In this document: positions 34,413 through 47,260 of the stretch, piece by piece
Layout: the number at the start of each line of letters is the position of its first letter
How positions within the stretch are numbered: the first letter of the stretch is position 1
Assembly (NCBI RefSeq): GCF_024166365.1
Contig: NC_064819.1
Coordinates: 109,412,293 to 109,476,292, forward strand
From: Elephas maximus indicus
Lineage: Eukaryota; Chordata; Mammalia; Proboscidea; Elephantidae
Reading direction: 5' to 3'
Length of the DNA stretch: 64,000 nt
The notes under the pieces: model-generated
What the model was told of the DNA's origin: nothing
Database searches by the model: none
Seen by the model: only the letters and a program-made list of their open reading frames with translations
Translations under genes and position numbers: made by a program

Positions 34413-34629
34413 AGGAGCCCTGGTGCTGCAGTGATTAATTGTTTAGCTGCTAACTAAAAGGTCAGTGATTTGAGACCACCAGCTGTCTCAAGGGAGCAAA
34501 ATGTGGTAGTCACCTTTCATAAAGATTACAGCCTTAGAAACCCTGTGGGGGCAGTTCACCCTGTCCTACAGGGTTGGTGTGAGTTGGAATCAACTTGACA
34601 GCAATGGTTTTTTTTTTTTTTTTTTGGTT
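34413..34629 (+). mobile_element. AfroSINE, long type with TSD
   Basis: Forward copy: AGGAGCCCTGGTGCTGCAGT head, body GGTAGTCACCTTTCATAAAG, tail GAGTTGGAATCAACTTGACA and a T-rich end at 34608-34625. TATGTAGCAATT (34401-34412) and TATGCAGCAATT (34630-34641) form a 12-bp target duplication with one difference. Confidence 0.93.
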
Positions 34630-34729
34630 TATGCAGCAATTTGGTTTCACAATTTGTCTTTAGGAAGTTCAGTTCAGTCTATTACCTGGTTTAGAACAGA
34701 ATTCTAAATCGAGAGTTATACATTGATGT

Positions 34730-37040
34730 TATTAACAAGATAGAATTTTGTAAGACCAATGACTTATTCATTGCAAATATCTTCTTTCAACAACATAAAC
34801 AGCAACTATACGTGTGGACCTCATTGGATGGAGTACACAGGAATCAAATTGACTACATTTATGGAAATAGACAATGCAGAAACTCAGTATCATCAGTCAA
34901 AACAATGCCGGGGCTGACTGCAGAACAAATCATCAATTGCTCATATGCAAGTTCAAGTTGAAGCTGAAGAAAATGAAAATAAGTCCATGAGAAGTACAGC
35001 CAGAATGCTCCTTAGAGCCAAAGTATGACCTTGAGTACATCCCACCTGAATTTACAGACCATTTCAAGAATAGATTTGACACATTGAACACAAATGACTG
35101 AAGATCAGATGAGTTGTAGAATGGCAACAAGGACATCACATATGAAGCAAAAAGACAAGAAAGAAAGAAAAGACCAAAATGGATGTCAGAAGAGACTCTG
35201 AAGCTTTCCCTTCAAAGCAGAATAGCTAAAGCGAATGGAAGAAATATGGACGTAAAAAAGCTGAACAGAAGATTTCAAAGGGCAGCTTGAGAAGACAAAG
35301 TAAAGTGTTATAATGACATGTGCAAAGAGCTTGAGATAGAAAACCAAAAGGGAAGAACACGCTTAGCATTTCTCAAGCTGAAAGAACTGAAGGAAAAATT
35401 CAAGCCTCAAGTTGCAACACTGAAGGATTCTATGGGTAAAATATTGAGTGATGCAGGAAGCATCAAAGGAAGATAGAAGGAATACACAGAGTTACCGTAC
35501 CAAAAAGAACAGGCCAACATTCAACCATTTTGGAAGGCAGCATATGATCCAGAATCAATGATGCTGAAGGAAGAAATCCAAGCTGCACTGAAGGCATTGG
35601 CAAAAAACAAGGCTCCAAGAATGGACGGAATACCAATTGAGATAGTTCTGTGAAGAGATACAATCCTGGAAGCACTCACTCATTCATGCCAAGAAATTTT
35701 GAAGTCAGCTACCTGGTCAACTGACTGGAAGAGATCCATATTCATGCCCATTCCAAAGAAAGGTGATCCAAGAGAATGTGGAAATTATTAAACTATATCA
35801 TTAACATCATATTAACATCATATACAAGTAAAATTTTGCTGAACATAGTTCAAAAGTGGTTGCAGCAGTACATCGACAGAGAACTGCCAGAAATTCAGGT
35901 TGGATTCAGAAGAGGACGTGGAACAAGGGATATCACTGCTGATGACAGATGGATCTTGGCTGAAAGCAGAGAATACCAGAAAGATATTTACCTGTGTTTC
36001 ATTGACTGTACAAAGGCATTTGACTGTGTGGATCATAACAAATTATGGATAACATTGCAAAGAAAGAGAATTCCAGAACACTTAATTGTACATAAACCAA
36101 GAGGCAGTCTTTCAAACAGAACAAGGGGATCCTGCGTGGTTTAAAATCAGGAAGGGTGTATGTCAGGGCTGCACCCTTTCTCCCTACTTATTCAATCTGT
36201 ATGCTGAGCAAATAATCCGAGAAGTTGGACTATATAAAGAAGAATGAGCCATCAAGATTGGAGGAAGACTCATTAACAACCTGCATTATGCAGAGACACA
36301 ACCTTGCTTGCTGAAAGTGAAAATGGCTTGGAGCAGTTACTAATGAAGATCAAAGACCACAGCTTTCAGTATGGATTACACCTCAGTTTGAGAAAATAAA
36401 AATCCTCACAAGTGGACCAGTAAACAACATCATGATAAACAGAATATTGAAGTTGTCAAGGATTTCATTTTACTTGGATCCACAATCAATAGCCATGAAA
36501 GCGGCAGTCAAGAAACGAAACAATGCACTGCATTGGGCAGCTCTGCTACAAAAGCCCTCTTTAAAGTATTAAAAAGCAAAGATGCCACTTTGAGGACTAA
36601 GGTGTGCCTGGCTGCATATGCATGTGAAAGCTGGACAATAAATAAGGAAGACCAAAGAAGAATTGATGCCCTTGAATTATGGTGCTGGTGAAGAATACTG
36701 AATACACAATGGACTACCAGAAAAACAAACAAATCTGTCTTGGAAGAAGTACAGCCAGAATGCTCCTTAGAAGCGAGGATGGTGAAACTTTGTCTCATGT
36801 TCTCTGGACATGTTATCAGGAGGGACCAGCCTCTGAAGAAGAACAGCATGCCTGACAAAGTAGAGGGTTACTGAAGAAGAAGGCCTTCAAGGAGATGGGC
36901 TAACACAGTGGCTGCAACAATAGGCTCAAACATAGAAACAATAGTGAGGATAGCATAGGACCCGAAGTGTTTTGTTCTGTTGTATACAGGCTAGCTATGA
37001 GTTAGAACTGACTTGACGGCACCAAACAACACAACAACAT
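34730..37040 (+). mobile_element. RTE-clade LINE, longest copy in the window
   Basis: About 2.3 kb covering the end of the endonuclease-side region, the reverse transcriptase and the C-terminal domain, down to the tail GAACTGACTTGACGGCACC then AAACAACACAACAAC at about 37008-37035. The 5' third is missing and the exact start is uncertain. It is the same family as 1-600 and 20515-21165. Confidence 0.92.
34990..36905 (+). pseudogene. RTE ORF2 reverse transcriptase, broken
   Basis: This is the decayed RTE polyprotein. One open piece at 35776-36144 keeps the reverse transcriptase fingers and palm (ELPEIQVGFRRGRGTRD, then CFIDCTKAFDCVDHN with the first catalytic Asp at 36004-36006). Downstream, GVCQGCTLSPYLFN-type sequence is visible at about 36157-36195. 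Breaks include an in-frame TAG at 35474-35476 where the family has Trp, a deletion of about 20 bases near 36092, a TGA at 36244-36246, and loss of one base within the YADD box at 36287-36297. The C-terminal domain motifs follow at 36450-36900 with further stops. Confidence 0.85.
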
Positions 37041-37154
37041 TATTAACATTGCTACATAACATCAAGGTACCTGTAGAAAGTATTTTACCTAATGGGTATC
37101 TTTGTCTTCTGGAGATAAAGAGAAACAAGCTTTTGTTTTTTGACTACAATAATA

Positions 37155-37378
37155 AACGCTAACACACTGTGTTTACTCGTGCCAGCCACTGTTCTAAGCA
37201 TTTCACTTATATTATTAACACATTAAACCACTATAGTAACCCTACGCGGTAGGTACTATAAGGGATGCTATATAATTTGCCCAAGGTCACAGAGCTGCTA
37301 AGTGATCGAGTCGTGCTTTGAATGGAAGCAGCTGCTCCAGAGTCCATGTTCTGAATCAATACATCACCCTGGCCTCAG
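37155..37378 (-). repeat. MIR SINE remnant
   Basis: Nearly complete reverse MIR: CAGCCACTGTTCTAAGCATTT, TAACCCTACGCGGTAGGTACT, TGCCCAAGGTCACAGAGCTG and a head-side portion GCTCCAGAGTCCATG. Confidence 0.8.
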
Positions 37379-37439
37379 AATCAGTGATACACTCAGGAAG
37401 CTCTAAAATCATCACAGGAAGCATGCATTCAGTAAATGC

Positions 37440-37640
37440 ATGCATGAAATAAATATATGTCCACTGTGTACTCTATGCCTAACTCTGAGCTCAGCACTGG
37501 GGATAGAAGAATGAATAAGACAGATATACATCTCAATGGCATGGCATTCAGACTTTTAAACAAATGAATAGTTACACTATGCTTGGGGCTTGGAAACACA
37601 CATAGAATAAATCAAATAGGTAAACACAGAGATGACCCCA
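37440..37640 (-). repeat. L2-type LINE remnant
   Basis: CTCAGCACTGGGGATAGAAG and GAATGAATAAGACAG fit the reverse L2 3' region; the 5' side with GCATGAAATAAATATATG is the tail. Confidence 0.6.
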
Positions 37641-38369
37641 AACAGGGGAATAAAAATGAGCAAAACTGAATGCTGGAATGGTGATAACAGACAAGAAAGA
37701 ATTGGCTGAATGCCAATTTCCCAAAGCAAAACATACCGCATCATCAAATCTTTATGAACACTTGTAACAATCCCTAACTGGTCTCCCTGCTTTCTCTTCT
37801 GCGCTAGAAGATACTGCCTTCACAGCACTCAGAGTGATCCTTTAGCCTCTACTTTGAAAAGAAGCAAGCAATCATCAGCCGATCAAGAAAAACTAATACC
37901 AATCAGCAGATACTGAAAGTCAGTTGGCTCCTCTGATGAACTTGGTTCTGAAGTGGGACAGCTTGGTGGGGTCAGTCTTGCAGGATAGCCTCCCTCCCCC
38001 GAGGTTCATCTCTTGTCCATTCACTGCCTCTCCCTGCCAGAGCCCTCCTTTCTTGCCTTTCGGCTCCTGCAGACCCAGCTTCAAGAGGCTTCTGCTGGCC
38101 TCTCTGCACTCAGTGAGCACCTCCCTTTTGTTCTGTTCCCTATACAGGACCAAAAACATGCTAAAACAAAAAGATAAGCATTTAAAATATATATAAAATG
38201 CGGTTAAAAATTATTCATAGTAAGATACATAGAAACTTATTTACCACTTAGATAATTCTTTCAACGATTTCTAACAATCTGGAAACATGATAATTGTCTT
38301 CAAATACTTGCAGGTCTGTCTTATGAAACAGGATTAGCTCTATCATTAAGACCCAAGAAACCCGCCAGT
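37641..38369. other. Unassigned sequence
   Basis: Overlapping open frames of 79 and 90 codons at 37920-38196 have no domain. A resemblance to the L2 3' region is possible at 37990-38130 (CTGCCAGAGCCCTCC). Confidence 0.35.
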
Positions 38370-38379
38370 GATAAAACGT

Positions 38380-38601
38380 TAAAAAAAACAAAAAACAAAA
38401 AACCTGTTGCCATTGAGTCAATTCTGACTCATAGTGACCCTGTAAGACAGAATAGAACTGCCCCACAGAGTTTCCAGGGCTGTAAATCTTTACAGAAACA
38501 GGCTGCCACATCTTTTTCCTGAGTGGCATCTGGTGGGTTCAAACCACTGACCTTCTGGTTAGCAGCCAAGCACTTAACCACTGTGCCACCAGGGCTCCTT
38601 A
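38380..38601 (-). mobile_element. AfroSINE, long type with perfect TSD
   Basis: Full-length reverse copy from its A-rich tail through CACATCTTTTTCCTGAGTGG to TGCCACCAGGGCTCC. GATAAAACGT at 38370-38379 and 38602-38611 is an exact 10-bp target duplication. Confidence 0.95.
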
Positions 38602-38611
38602 GATAAAACGT

Positions 38612-41239
38612 AGTATTTCCTTATCTAAAAGATAAAAACAGAACTGAGGAAGAACAAAATGTGTTCTTGATGAACGAAAACAATTCTAGAGCACAGTCTT
38701 CTCCATTCAGTTGTGCGACTTGCAGTTCTCAATCAGACCTGATTGAAGAACTCACGTTTTCTGATTTCAAAGCGTAGATTCTTTCCATCACATGAAATGG
38801 TGCGTAAACATGTCGCACCTCCTAGAGACAGCCAGGTAACAGCACACACTTAACTCTGCCCTGTCCTCCTGAGTCCTCTTCCTGTGGAAGAGGGAGGGGC
38901 TGATGAACTTGAGCTCCATCTCTTGGGCTGGCCAGTTTTGATTGGCAGATGCTTCTACTGAGGCAGCAGTTTTTCATCTCCTGGCTTTATGGCCCAAACT
39001 GTAACAGATAAGGAGTAGCAGACATCCTGTCTCTAATGCACTCAGAAACGAATGCAAACTAATGCAAAACAGAATCAGAAGGCGCCGTTTTTTCTTATTT
39101 TGTTCCCCTAATGAAACTGTCATCTTTATACGTCGAATGGTTTCTTTATATCTTTCCACTATTCCTACCGTGCAGCCACAGGTACTGACCTGAAATGTGC
39201 TGTATTTGACCTATGGTCAATTTCAATTTCTCAAATATTATAGGAAATCAAGAGTTAATATACAGCAAGGCTACTGTGACAGAGATGGTGTGTGTGTGTG
39301 ATTTTGTGAGCATGTGTATATAATGTAGATAGACAGATATCAGACACATTCATTCATCATATACAGCCGTTACATATGTATCCACATTTTTTTTTTTTTT
39401 TTGGCTCTACTTTGGTTCAAGGACAGGCTTTATAGGTTTCCCCCTTTCCTCTAATCAGGGACATGTCTAAGGGACTGTCTAAAAGGCAGCCAAGCTTTTA
39501 CACCACCATTATTGTTAAACAGCAAGACTGAAAAGCTTCATACTGTCTGCCACTCCACCTACTCAAGCTGATTTTCTTTTAACAGTTTCAATGCAAGTTG
39601 TGCAAGGAAATAATATTCTACAATCTTGGGTCTCCTGGGAAGAATGCAGCCATTCCCAAAGGGAGGGAGCCTTTGCTGAATCTGCTACTTTATGAGTAAA
39701 ACGAGAAGTTCAGCACTCTTTTATTGTACCTTTTTCATTTTTGAAAAGCTGCCCAAATCATTCCAAGTAGAGTTGAAAGCAAAGTTATTAATGTCAAGAA
39801 GCCAAGGTCTTTCTCCATGGCTTGCTGAATGGGAAAGGATGAAAACTTAGTATTCAGCTGTCCTTTGCTTCTCCTGCTTGAGCCAAAGAAGCAGGAAGGA
39901 GCAAGAACGAGTAAGTGAAAAGGGATGTTGTTTATCTTTTGACAAAATCACAAAGTTCTGCACTCGGCTCTAGCAGTCAAATGTGGCCGTTGCATCTTTA
40001 AGACAGATAGCCTCTTCTCCGAGAGACGACACACTAATTACAGTGCTTCTGCCAGAGGGAACTCACACATGCAAACCATTATGTAAAATATAATTTCTTT
40101 TTCTTTAAGAATACTCAAGATCATTAGACATGGTTTCTTCAATGCTAGAAAATCAGGCCAAAAATGAAAATAAACAGTTTCAAGTATTTGCAACATAATT
40201 CCCTCATGCATTTATGGAAATATAGTAAAAATGCCCTAAAATGTGGTTTGACATTTCATGCTGCACCGTTTCTCTCTTTTTCTAATTCTCTAACATTTGC
40301 CCTCTTATCGTATATCATTTCAGTTTTGCTATATTTCAAATATTCACGTAGCAATAGCCGCCACTCTTACCAAATAGTTGGGCTTCGAGGGAGCTAATGA
40401 ACAACAGGAAGCAGCCCAGAAGCTTGTTGTAAATTAAACAAACTCCTTATAAATTAAACATGGTAACATATGAACGCAAAGGTAGGGCATGCCAACATGA
40501 CATAACTTCTAAAAACAGCAATTAAATGTACAGCATAGCTTTCCCTAATGATGTGCTATGCTAATTTAAGGCTAAGGTGATGAGTCCGTTGATTTAACAG
40601 TTTAACATGGAACTCATAAATGAAAATAAAATCTGCAATAAATAAATCATAGGGACTTGGGCACTTATGCATATAGAAGTAGGTATGTTATTAGATGGAG
40701 GAAAATATACACTTCAATTCCATCGATTTTCTATATCATAAACTAACCCAAAACATTTAGGCTGAACAATATGCAGGGTTTTTAGATTCAAAAAAATACA
40801 ACCCTTTATTAAAAATCCCAAATCTCAATGGTATATTATTTGGTAGATTTTCTTTTTCATTTTTACTGTCTGTGTTCTACCTCTCCCACGTTGTTTACCT
40901 TTAACCTTTTTATGGAGATGTTCTAAAAATACAAACAGAACGTAAGGCATCACTTATAATACCCTCATCTAACATAAAGGATAACGGACATGCACAGTCT
41001 ATTTTAGTAAGAGGATAAAAGCAGAAAAACATATGCTCTGAGCCGATATGGGTCTGAGGACGGAAAGGGGTGTTCTGACTTGAGGAGCAACCTTGTTGGA
41101 AGGGATCTAAGACAGCCGCCCACTTTTGTGTTCATTAGTTTACTCTGTTCTAAAAAAAAAAAAAAGATCCAGATCAATCAGGTTTATTTTGAATGCCCTA
41201 CCTGGCTCAACGTTAGCTGGCTTTGATTTTAAAAAATGT
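38612..41239. other. Unassigned unique sequence
   Basis: 2.6 kb with no gene, and with only small repeats: (TG)6 at 39289-39300, T15 at 39388-39402 and A15 at 41151-41165. It is the longest stretch almost free of recognisable transposons, so it may hold conserved non-coding DNA. Confidence 0.4.
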
Positions 41240-41251
41240 ACCCTTTGATTA

Positions 41252-41452
41252 AGCAGCCCTGATGGCACAACGGTTAAGTACTTGGCTGCTAACTAAAGGT
41301 TGGTGGTTCAAACCCACCCAGCAGCTCCAAGGGAGAAAGACCTGGTGATCTGCCCTCATAAATGTAAGAGCCTAGGAAACACTACGGGGCAGTTCTGCTC
41401 TGTCACACGGGGTCGCTATGAGTGGAAATCGACGATGACAGCTAACAACAAG
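41252..41452 (+). mobile_element. AfroSINE, RTE-tail type with perfect TSD
   Basis: Forward copy: GCAGCCCTGATGGCACAACG head, B box GGTGGTTCAAACCC, body AGACCTGGTGATCTGC, and tail GCTATGAGTGGAAATCGACG then CAGCTAACAACAAG as in RTE. ACCCTTTGATTA at 41240-41251 and 41453-41464 is an exact 12-bp duplication. Confidence 0.95.
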
Positions 41453-41464
41453 ACCCTTTGATTA

Positions 41465-41824
41465 TTCAGATAAAACAGGTAATCTAGGTCTTCTATGAGA
41501 ATGTTATTATTAATAAATTTTCTTTAAAATTCCTTTTTTACTCCTGAGGCCAATTTTTCTTTTTTAGCCCATTTTTCCTACCTAGGATCTTTGCTATAAA
41601 AAATTACCTTTAGACAATAGATACTTCCATATAAGACAAAAACATTATAGTTAGAATTCTTTTGATGAGCAACTTTCAAGTTATCCAAATTGGCAACTGG
41701 AAATAAGCTTTTGATCATATTAGTAGAAGTTATTACATTTCTGCCTTGAGAGCAACAGATGAAACCTGCTGACGTATGGGGTGACAAGTTCAGCAGGAGG
41801 CAAATAGTGAGCTCACTCATCATC
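41465..41824. other. Unassigned sequence
   Basis: No gene or repeat recognised. Confidence 0.35.
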
Positions 41825-42178
41825 CTCTCTTCCTGCCACATTCCACTACTTGCAGGTCTCAGGTCACATTATGTTCTCTCTTCCTCAGACCTCTGTGCTT
41901 TAGGCTCATGCTGATGGCACTGCTCTTCCCGGTTCTTTTTGTTTGGCTAACTGCCACTAGTCTTTTAGGTTTTGGCTTCCCTGGCCTTGCCTATGTGCAT
42001 CCACAACACATGTTGCCCCTACACAGCACTACGACACTGCACAATAATGGCCTGTACACTTGATTATAAGCTCCTTGAGGTTGGGAGTGTGGTCTGTTCA
42101 GAAATGTGGTCCCACCACCTGACATTTAACCTGCCATGCAGTCAAATGTCAAAATATATTTATTTAGCAAACAAATTA
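41825..42178 (+). repeat. L2-type LINE 3' region
   Basis: TCTCAGGTCACATTATGTTC, then GTGCTTTAGGCTCATGCTGA, later TTATAAGCTCCTTGAGGTTG and GGAGTGTGGTCTG follow the L2 order. The tail is near 42170. Confidence 0.7.
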
Positions 42179-42204
42179 ATAAGCTGCTAATAATGATGAC
42201 AATG

Positions 42205-42360
42205 CTAATAATGGGTGAATTTATTGGGTGCTTTTTTTTTTTTTTATTATGTGTTAAGCACTATTCTAAGGCCTTAAGATTTAATCTTCACAATAACACT
42301 ACAAGGCAGATGTCATTATTATTCCCATTTTTGAGATGAAGCAAGGGAGGCACAGGGAAC
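42205..42360 (-). repeat. MIR SINE remnant
   Basis: GAATTTATTGGGTGC, a T14 run, AAGCACTATTCTAAGGCCTT, ATCTTCACAATAACACTACA and TATTCCCATTTTTGAGATGA follow the reverse MIR order. Confidence 0.78.
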
Positions 42361-44367
42361 CTTTTGGATCTTTTGGTGAGTTGGTTTGCTTTGGTAGTGG
42401 CTAGTCAATCTAGGTGAATTTATTTTATATACTGGGAACAAAAGTAAAGTGACGGGTAACTTCATATTTTTAAGATAGATCAAAATAATTATTAGGTTGA
42501 ATCGTATAGAACTGTTGATATTCAATTGGTTTTGACTTCAAATATGGGAATTTCATACTGTTTAATTTAATATATTCAGCTCAGCTATAGAGTAACCTTC
42601 ACCCCTATTCCCTACCTCGTCTATCCAGAACTCGAAAAATCAGTACACTCCTACATACTGTCACGCTAGAGAGTGACAAGTACATGGATTAGGACCAGAG
42701 AAGCAGTTTATCCACAGGTTTCCTTTTAACTATGCCAACAGGATTGTTTCTATGGTTGCCAGAGCCTTAATACATATGACCCTTCTCGGAACAATGACAT
42801 TGGTTGTATCGGGTTCTGCAAGTGTAGACCAAGGCAAGTGACCAAAAGAGGTAAAATCAGTAGCAACGTGTTTTTTCTGTAGTTTTAACTTATGTATGAT
42901 GACATAAAGTCCAAGGTAAAAATAAAAAGTTTGGAGTTGACAATGATTTAAATTTGCCAGTTTCCAGCGCTTCTGAAATCTTGCCAGGATTAATTTGGAT
43001 TTCGGCCTCTCAGACTCTGCATTGCTCTAACGTGATGTAGCCTAAAAAACAGACTTGACATAAAGAGGTAAGAACAGTCTACCTAACTTAACTGACAAGT
43101 CTGTTGTTAGGATGCCCAGCCTTGACTAGAATGTTGATTTGTGTCATTCCAGAAGAGGGTGATGCTGTGTCTCCTAGTGAAAGGTATTTGTGATGAAAAT
43201 AATTTATAGGCTAATCCAGAACTATGTAAGGCAAATGCTCACAGGAGGGAATAGGACTTGTTTTCAAGGTGGAAACATTTTTAGAGTTTGCTGGAGATTT
43301 TTATTTTGAAATCTCCAAATTCAACAATTCTTTGGCCTCTGTAAACTTTCAAATGGAAAGCTCCAATATTTAGAGTAAATAATGTCTAAGCTTCCCCTTC
43401 ATAGCAAGTTTTCTTTTTCTCCCCTGTCATAAGAGTGTTATATCCTGGCACCTGAAATACAGAACCCCTTTGTAGTAAAGCTATCATACTATACCACTCA
43501 GAATGTGTTGCTAATGAGGTTATTGCTTAATAGGACCATAGAAGAACGTTGAAAAAAAGAAAATACCCTGACAAATGTGTTGACCAAAGGATGCCAACAA
43601 CTCTCCCAGGGTCCTGTCCGAATTTCAAGGATGTAAAAAAAAGGAAAAATGAACTTTAGTGCATGTGAAAAATCATAACATTGAAACATAAGTCCATTTA
43701 TCTTTTAACTATTTTTCCAGTTCTCTTCCAAAATTTTGCTGGTTATTAAAACACTGCTGTGTAAATAAAAATGTTCTGCTTTATAACTTACCCCCTATTT
43801 CTTGTCCTTACAATATAATAATGTCATTGTTTGTTATATCACACTTAGTCTTAAAGTAATAGGGCTTGATGTGAAGGACTTTAAATAGCACTTTGAGGAA
43901 GGGCTTTTCTAGAAAAATGAGGTTGGAGAATCAAATACAGAATGAGGAGTTCAGAAAAAGACTCCAAAGGACTTGTACAACTCTGAGAGCCCTTAAAGAG
44001 TTTATATACCGTGACTCCCACTGAGATAAGCAGAGGTCTTCATAAATGTCCATCTATCTGTTATGTGAATTGTCCAAGGCTGACAGCTGCCCACCGATAA
44101 GGTCATGGGGAATATTATCAGAATTTCAGTAAAGCCATTCAAATTCCCAGACTGAGAATATAGCTACAAGTAAATTAACACATTTCATTAGCATATATCC
44201 TCTGCCATAATAGGAAATGTCCATTTCTATTGCTTTTTAGAGATATTCACAATCAAGTGCTTCTGCACTCATCTATCTGAAGTCATTAGGACCACCAAAA
44301 ATGAGAGCTTATGGCAGTCTATAAAACGTGACCACTCTCACAGATAAAACACAACATTAGCTGTAAT
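42361..44367. other. Unassigned unique sequence
   Basis: 2 kb without a recognised gene or transposon. Base composition is uniform and AT-rich; open frames are no longer than 68 codons. Confidence 0.35.
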
Positions 44368-44545
44368 TAGAATCACAGACTGTAGGAGCTGGAAGGGGCC
44401 TTAGAGGTAATTTAGTTCAACCTTCTCATTGTACAGTTGAACTTGAGTGACTTTTCCAAATGTTATTCAGCCAGCTAATGGCTGGACTGGGAGTAGAACC
44501 AGGTCTCTTGACTCCTATTCCACTGCTTTTGCCATTAGAACAGGC
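44368..44545 (+). repeat. Ancient mammalian repeat, family not named
   Basis: GAATCACAGACTGTAGGAGCT, GGAAGGGGCCTTAGAGGTAA, CCTTCTCATTGTACAG, AGCTAATGGCTGGACTGGGA and CCAGGTCTCTTGACTCC. It is clearly the same family as 52858-53050. Confidence 0.6.
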
Positions 44546-44999
44546 TTTAGCCATGACATACTATTTAGACAAGGTCAGTAAACCTAGGCACTATCAAGAC
44601 TTACTGGGAAGAAATTCCATTAACAACAAGAGGCCTTAACAGAAAATTCCCCCATATCTAATTCCTAAAAACTCAATTTGAGGGATTCTAACACTTTTTT
44701 TTTTTTAACTTGGTATTCTCTCAACTAGCGTGAAAAGGCAGCAACAGGAAAGGATGAAGTTTCATATAAACTAGAACCCAATTCTAGAAGAATCTCTTAC
44801 GTTAACAATTTTAAAAAGCCTTAAGATTGATTAATAAAAAAAAGATAGTAAGCACCTACTAAAGGTAGAAAATCTACTCTAACTTGGACAATATTTTTTT
44901 CTTTATCCCATCTATTGCACCTGTGTAACAGGAGCAAGGAATTTTGGTTGTATGAAAAATACATTTTTCTTCAATGACAACATGTTAGTTGAAATAATA
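44546..44999. other. Unassigned sequence
   Basis: No gene. A T12 run lies at 44695-44706. Confidence 0.35.
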
Positions 45000-45120
45000 G
45001 TAGATGGTAATCACAAGACATGGTTCTATCCTAGCCTCTGCCACCATTTCATTGGGATACTCTTTCTGAGCTGCAGTTTTCAAATCTAAAAACTGAAAGG
45101 GTTTTTTTTTTTTTTTTTAA
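45000..45120 (+). repeat. MIR SINE remnant
   Basis: CAAGACATGGTTCTATCCTAG, CCTCTGCCACCATTTC and GCAGTTTTCAAATCTAAAAAC fit the forward MIR core, followed by a T run. Confidence 0.5.
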
Positions 45121-45359
45121 CGGTGCTCAGAAAAGCCCTGAAGGTCTCTGAAGGTGCTGTGAGAGCTGACAAAATGGTTAGAAGAACAGTGAGGGAGAAC
45201 CAGGCTAGGAAGTTCTGAGTTTGTCATCCCAGCCTCTACTGGGGAGTTCTACTTTGATCTGCTTTTGGTATTAAGCTAATATGTAAGACCTTGTTAGAAC
45301 TTGTTCTGTGGCTAAAGTTTCCAAACCATTGAAAAGTTGAAAGTGACTATATATTACTT

Positions 45360-45925
45360 CTACCTCTGCTCTTCACTCCTCAGCTTAAAAACCCCTTCAA
45401 TAACACGCCACTGAGGATTAAGCCCAAGCTCCTAAGTACGGCATTCTCCATGCTTCCGCCCCACCTCTCCTTTTCTTCTCTCCTCCAGCCATTTCACACC
45501 ATGTATTTCATGTTTTAGTAATTCCAAATTGTTGGTGATTTCCTGACCATGCAGTGCTGTTTCACACCTCTTTGAAATTCTACTTTTGCTCATGTCCCCT
45601 TTGTCTAGAATGAGCATCTCCTCACTCTTGGCTTGGCTAAATCCTCTTATCCTTCACAGTTCAGCTCAGGCAATCTTTCCTCTATGAAACCTCAGAATCC
45701 CAGGACTGAGTGAAGAACCCTCTATTTGGTTCCATTTAATCCTGTAAAGGATTATTATAGTAATTACACATTATAATGAAATAATTCTAAACTGTCTCTC
45801 AACTGGACATTAAATACCTTATGGGTAAGATGTTTCTCTTTTTTATTTGCTAAAATGTTAGATTTATATATATATATATATATTTTTAAATGTTAGTACT
45901 TTAAAACCCAATAAAGACTTACTGA
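45360..45925 (+). repeat. L2-type LINE 3' region
   Basis: A longer L2 stretch: CTCAGCTTAAAAACCCCTTC, CCATGTATTTCATG, CTAAATCCTCTTATCCTTCA, CAGTTCAGCTCAGGCAATC and TTTCCTCTATGAAACCTC. A (TA)9 microsatellite lies at 45865-45882 and the terminal CAATAAAGACTTACTGAAGG at about 45910. Confidence 0.75.
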
Positions 45926-46839
45926 AGGAATAAACTACAAAAAACAAGCAAGCAAACAAAAAACCCTGAACTTGATAGAAAAATTTAATTTCAAAAAATC
46001 TGAAAATATCCTTGATGTTGTATAGCTTATCTCTCTGACAGTTTATTCACTTGTTGTGACCATATGAATTCTGAGCTACTTTAAGAAATGAGTGTCAACA
46101 AGAATTTGGCTATATAATATACTATCTATGGCTATACATTATGAAGGAAGACGAAGGTTTAGACAGAGAGCGACACTCCATTTAAAACTACTGTAAAAAC
46201 CTCCCTCAAAGAAGAAACTGAAAAATCATTAATTAAAAATAAACGAATAAACTCTCGGAGATGTTGCTCCTGAAATCAAGCAATAGAAAGTAGAAATATA
46301 AAAGGAGAAAAAAGATCACATGGACAGAAAGGTAGATTAGCCTTACTACATCAAAGAACAATCTATAGGAATGTTAACTTCTTATGTCAAAAGTCAGCAG
46401 AGACAAATAGAAACTATTTTCAGTTTTTCAGGGCACCCATAAGGTCAAAATAAGTCATGATATTACTAAGACTTGACTTGCCTTTCTCACTCTCATTCTC
46501 TCGTAAGTGTACAGTGGAGTATTGAGGCTATATGACATATATAACACAGCAATATACTGAATGCAGAAGCAGATATGAGAATCCAGCTGTCTTGTATTAA
46601 GTCACATATTTTAAAAATTTGTAAAAATATAAGACAAGTTCACTACTCATCTCATTAATTTTTCCCCAAAGTATAGCTATTTTTCATAAAAATATGTATC
46701 GCAACATGTAATGGATTATTATTGTTATTTTTAGGTGAGCTAATACATATCCTAAAAAAAACCAACAAAAAATAAAGATAACTAAAGTTCAGTGTACATT
46801 TGTAGAATACTTACATTATCTTTATTGTATTTTTCCTCC
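45926..46839. other. Unassigned sequence
   Basis: No gene or named repeat seen; AT-rich. Confidence 0.35.
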
Positions 46840-47260
46840 CATCATTCATTATTTACTGACTACCCTTATTTACCAGTCTTTCTGCTAGGCACTGAGAAAA
46901 TATCTGTGAGCAAAGCACGCAAAGTCCATGCCTTCATGGAACTTATAGTTGGGAAGATACAACAAACAATCAAATACATAATATGATAGGGGGTGACAGT
47001 GCTATGGGAAACAATTAAGGTGGGAAAAGGCAATGCAGATAGAGTTACTATTTTATATTAAGAGGTCAGGAAAGGCCTCTCTACTAAGGTAACATTTGAT
47101 CAGGGAGGCCTATAGGAAAGGAGCTAGTAAGCCATTCAAAAGAGCAATTTAGGTAGAGAGAAGTGAGAGTGGAAAGGCCCTGAGGTAGGAGCACAAGTGG
47201 GGTATTTGATGCAGAGGACAGAGGCCGGTGCGTCTGTAGCAGAATGAGCAAGAGGGTTGG
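46840..47260 (-). repeat. L2-type LINE remnant
   Basis: Reverse L2 of some 420 bp: CTGCTAGGCACTGAGAAAAT, CATGCCTTCATGGAACTTAT, GTCAGGAAAGGCCTCTC, GAGTGGAAAGGCCCTGAGGT and AGCAGAATGAGCAAGAG. Confidence 0.78.
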
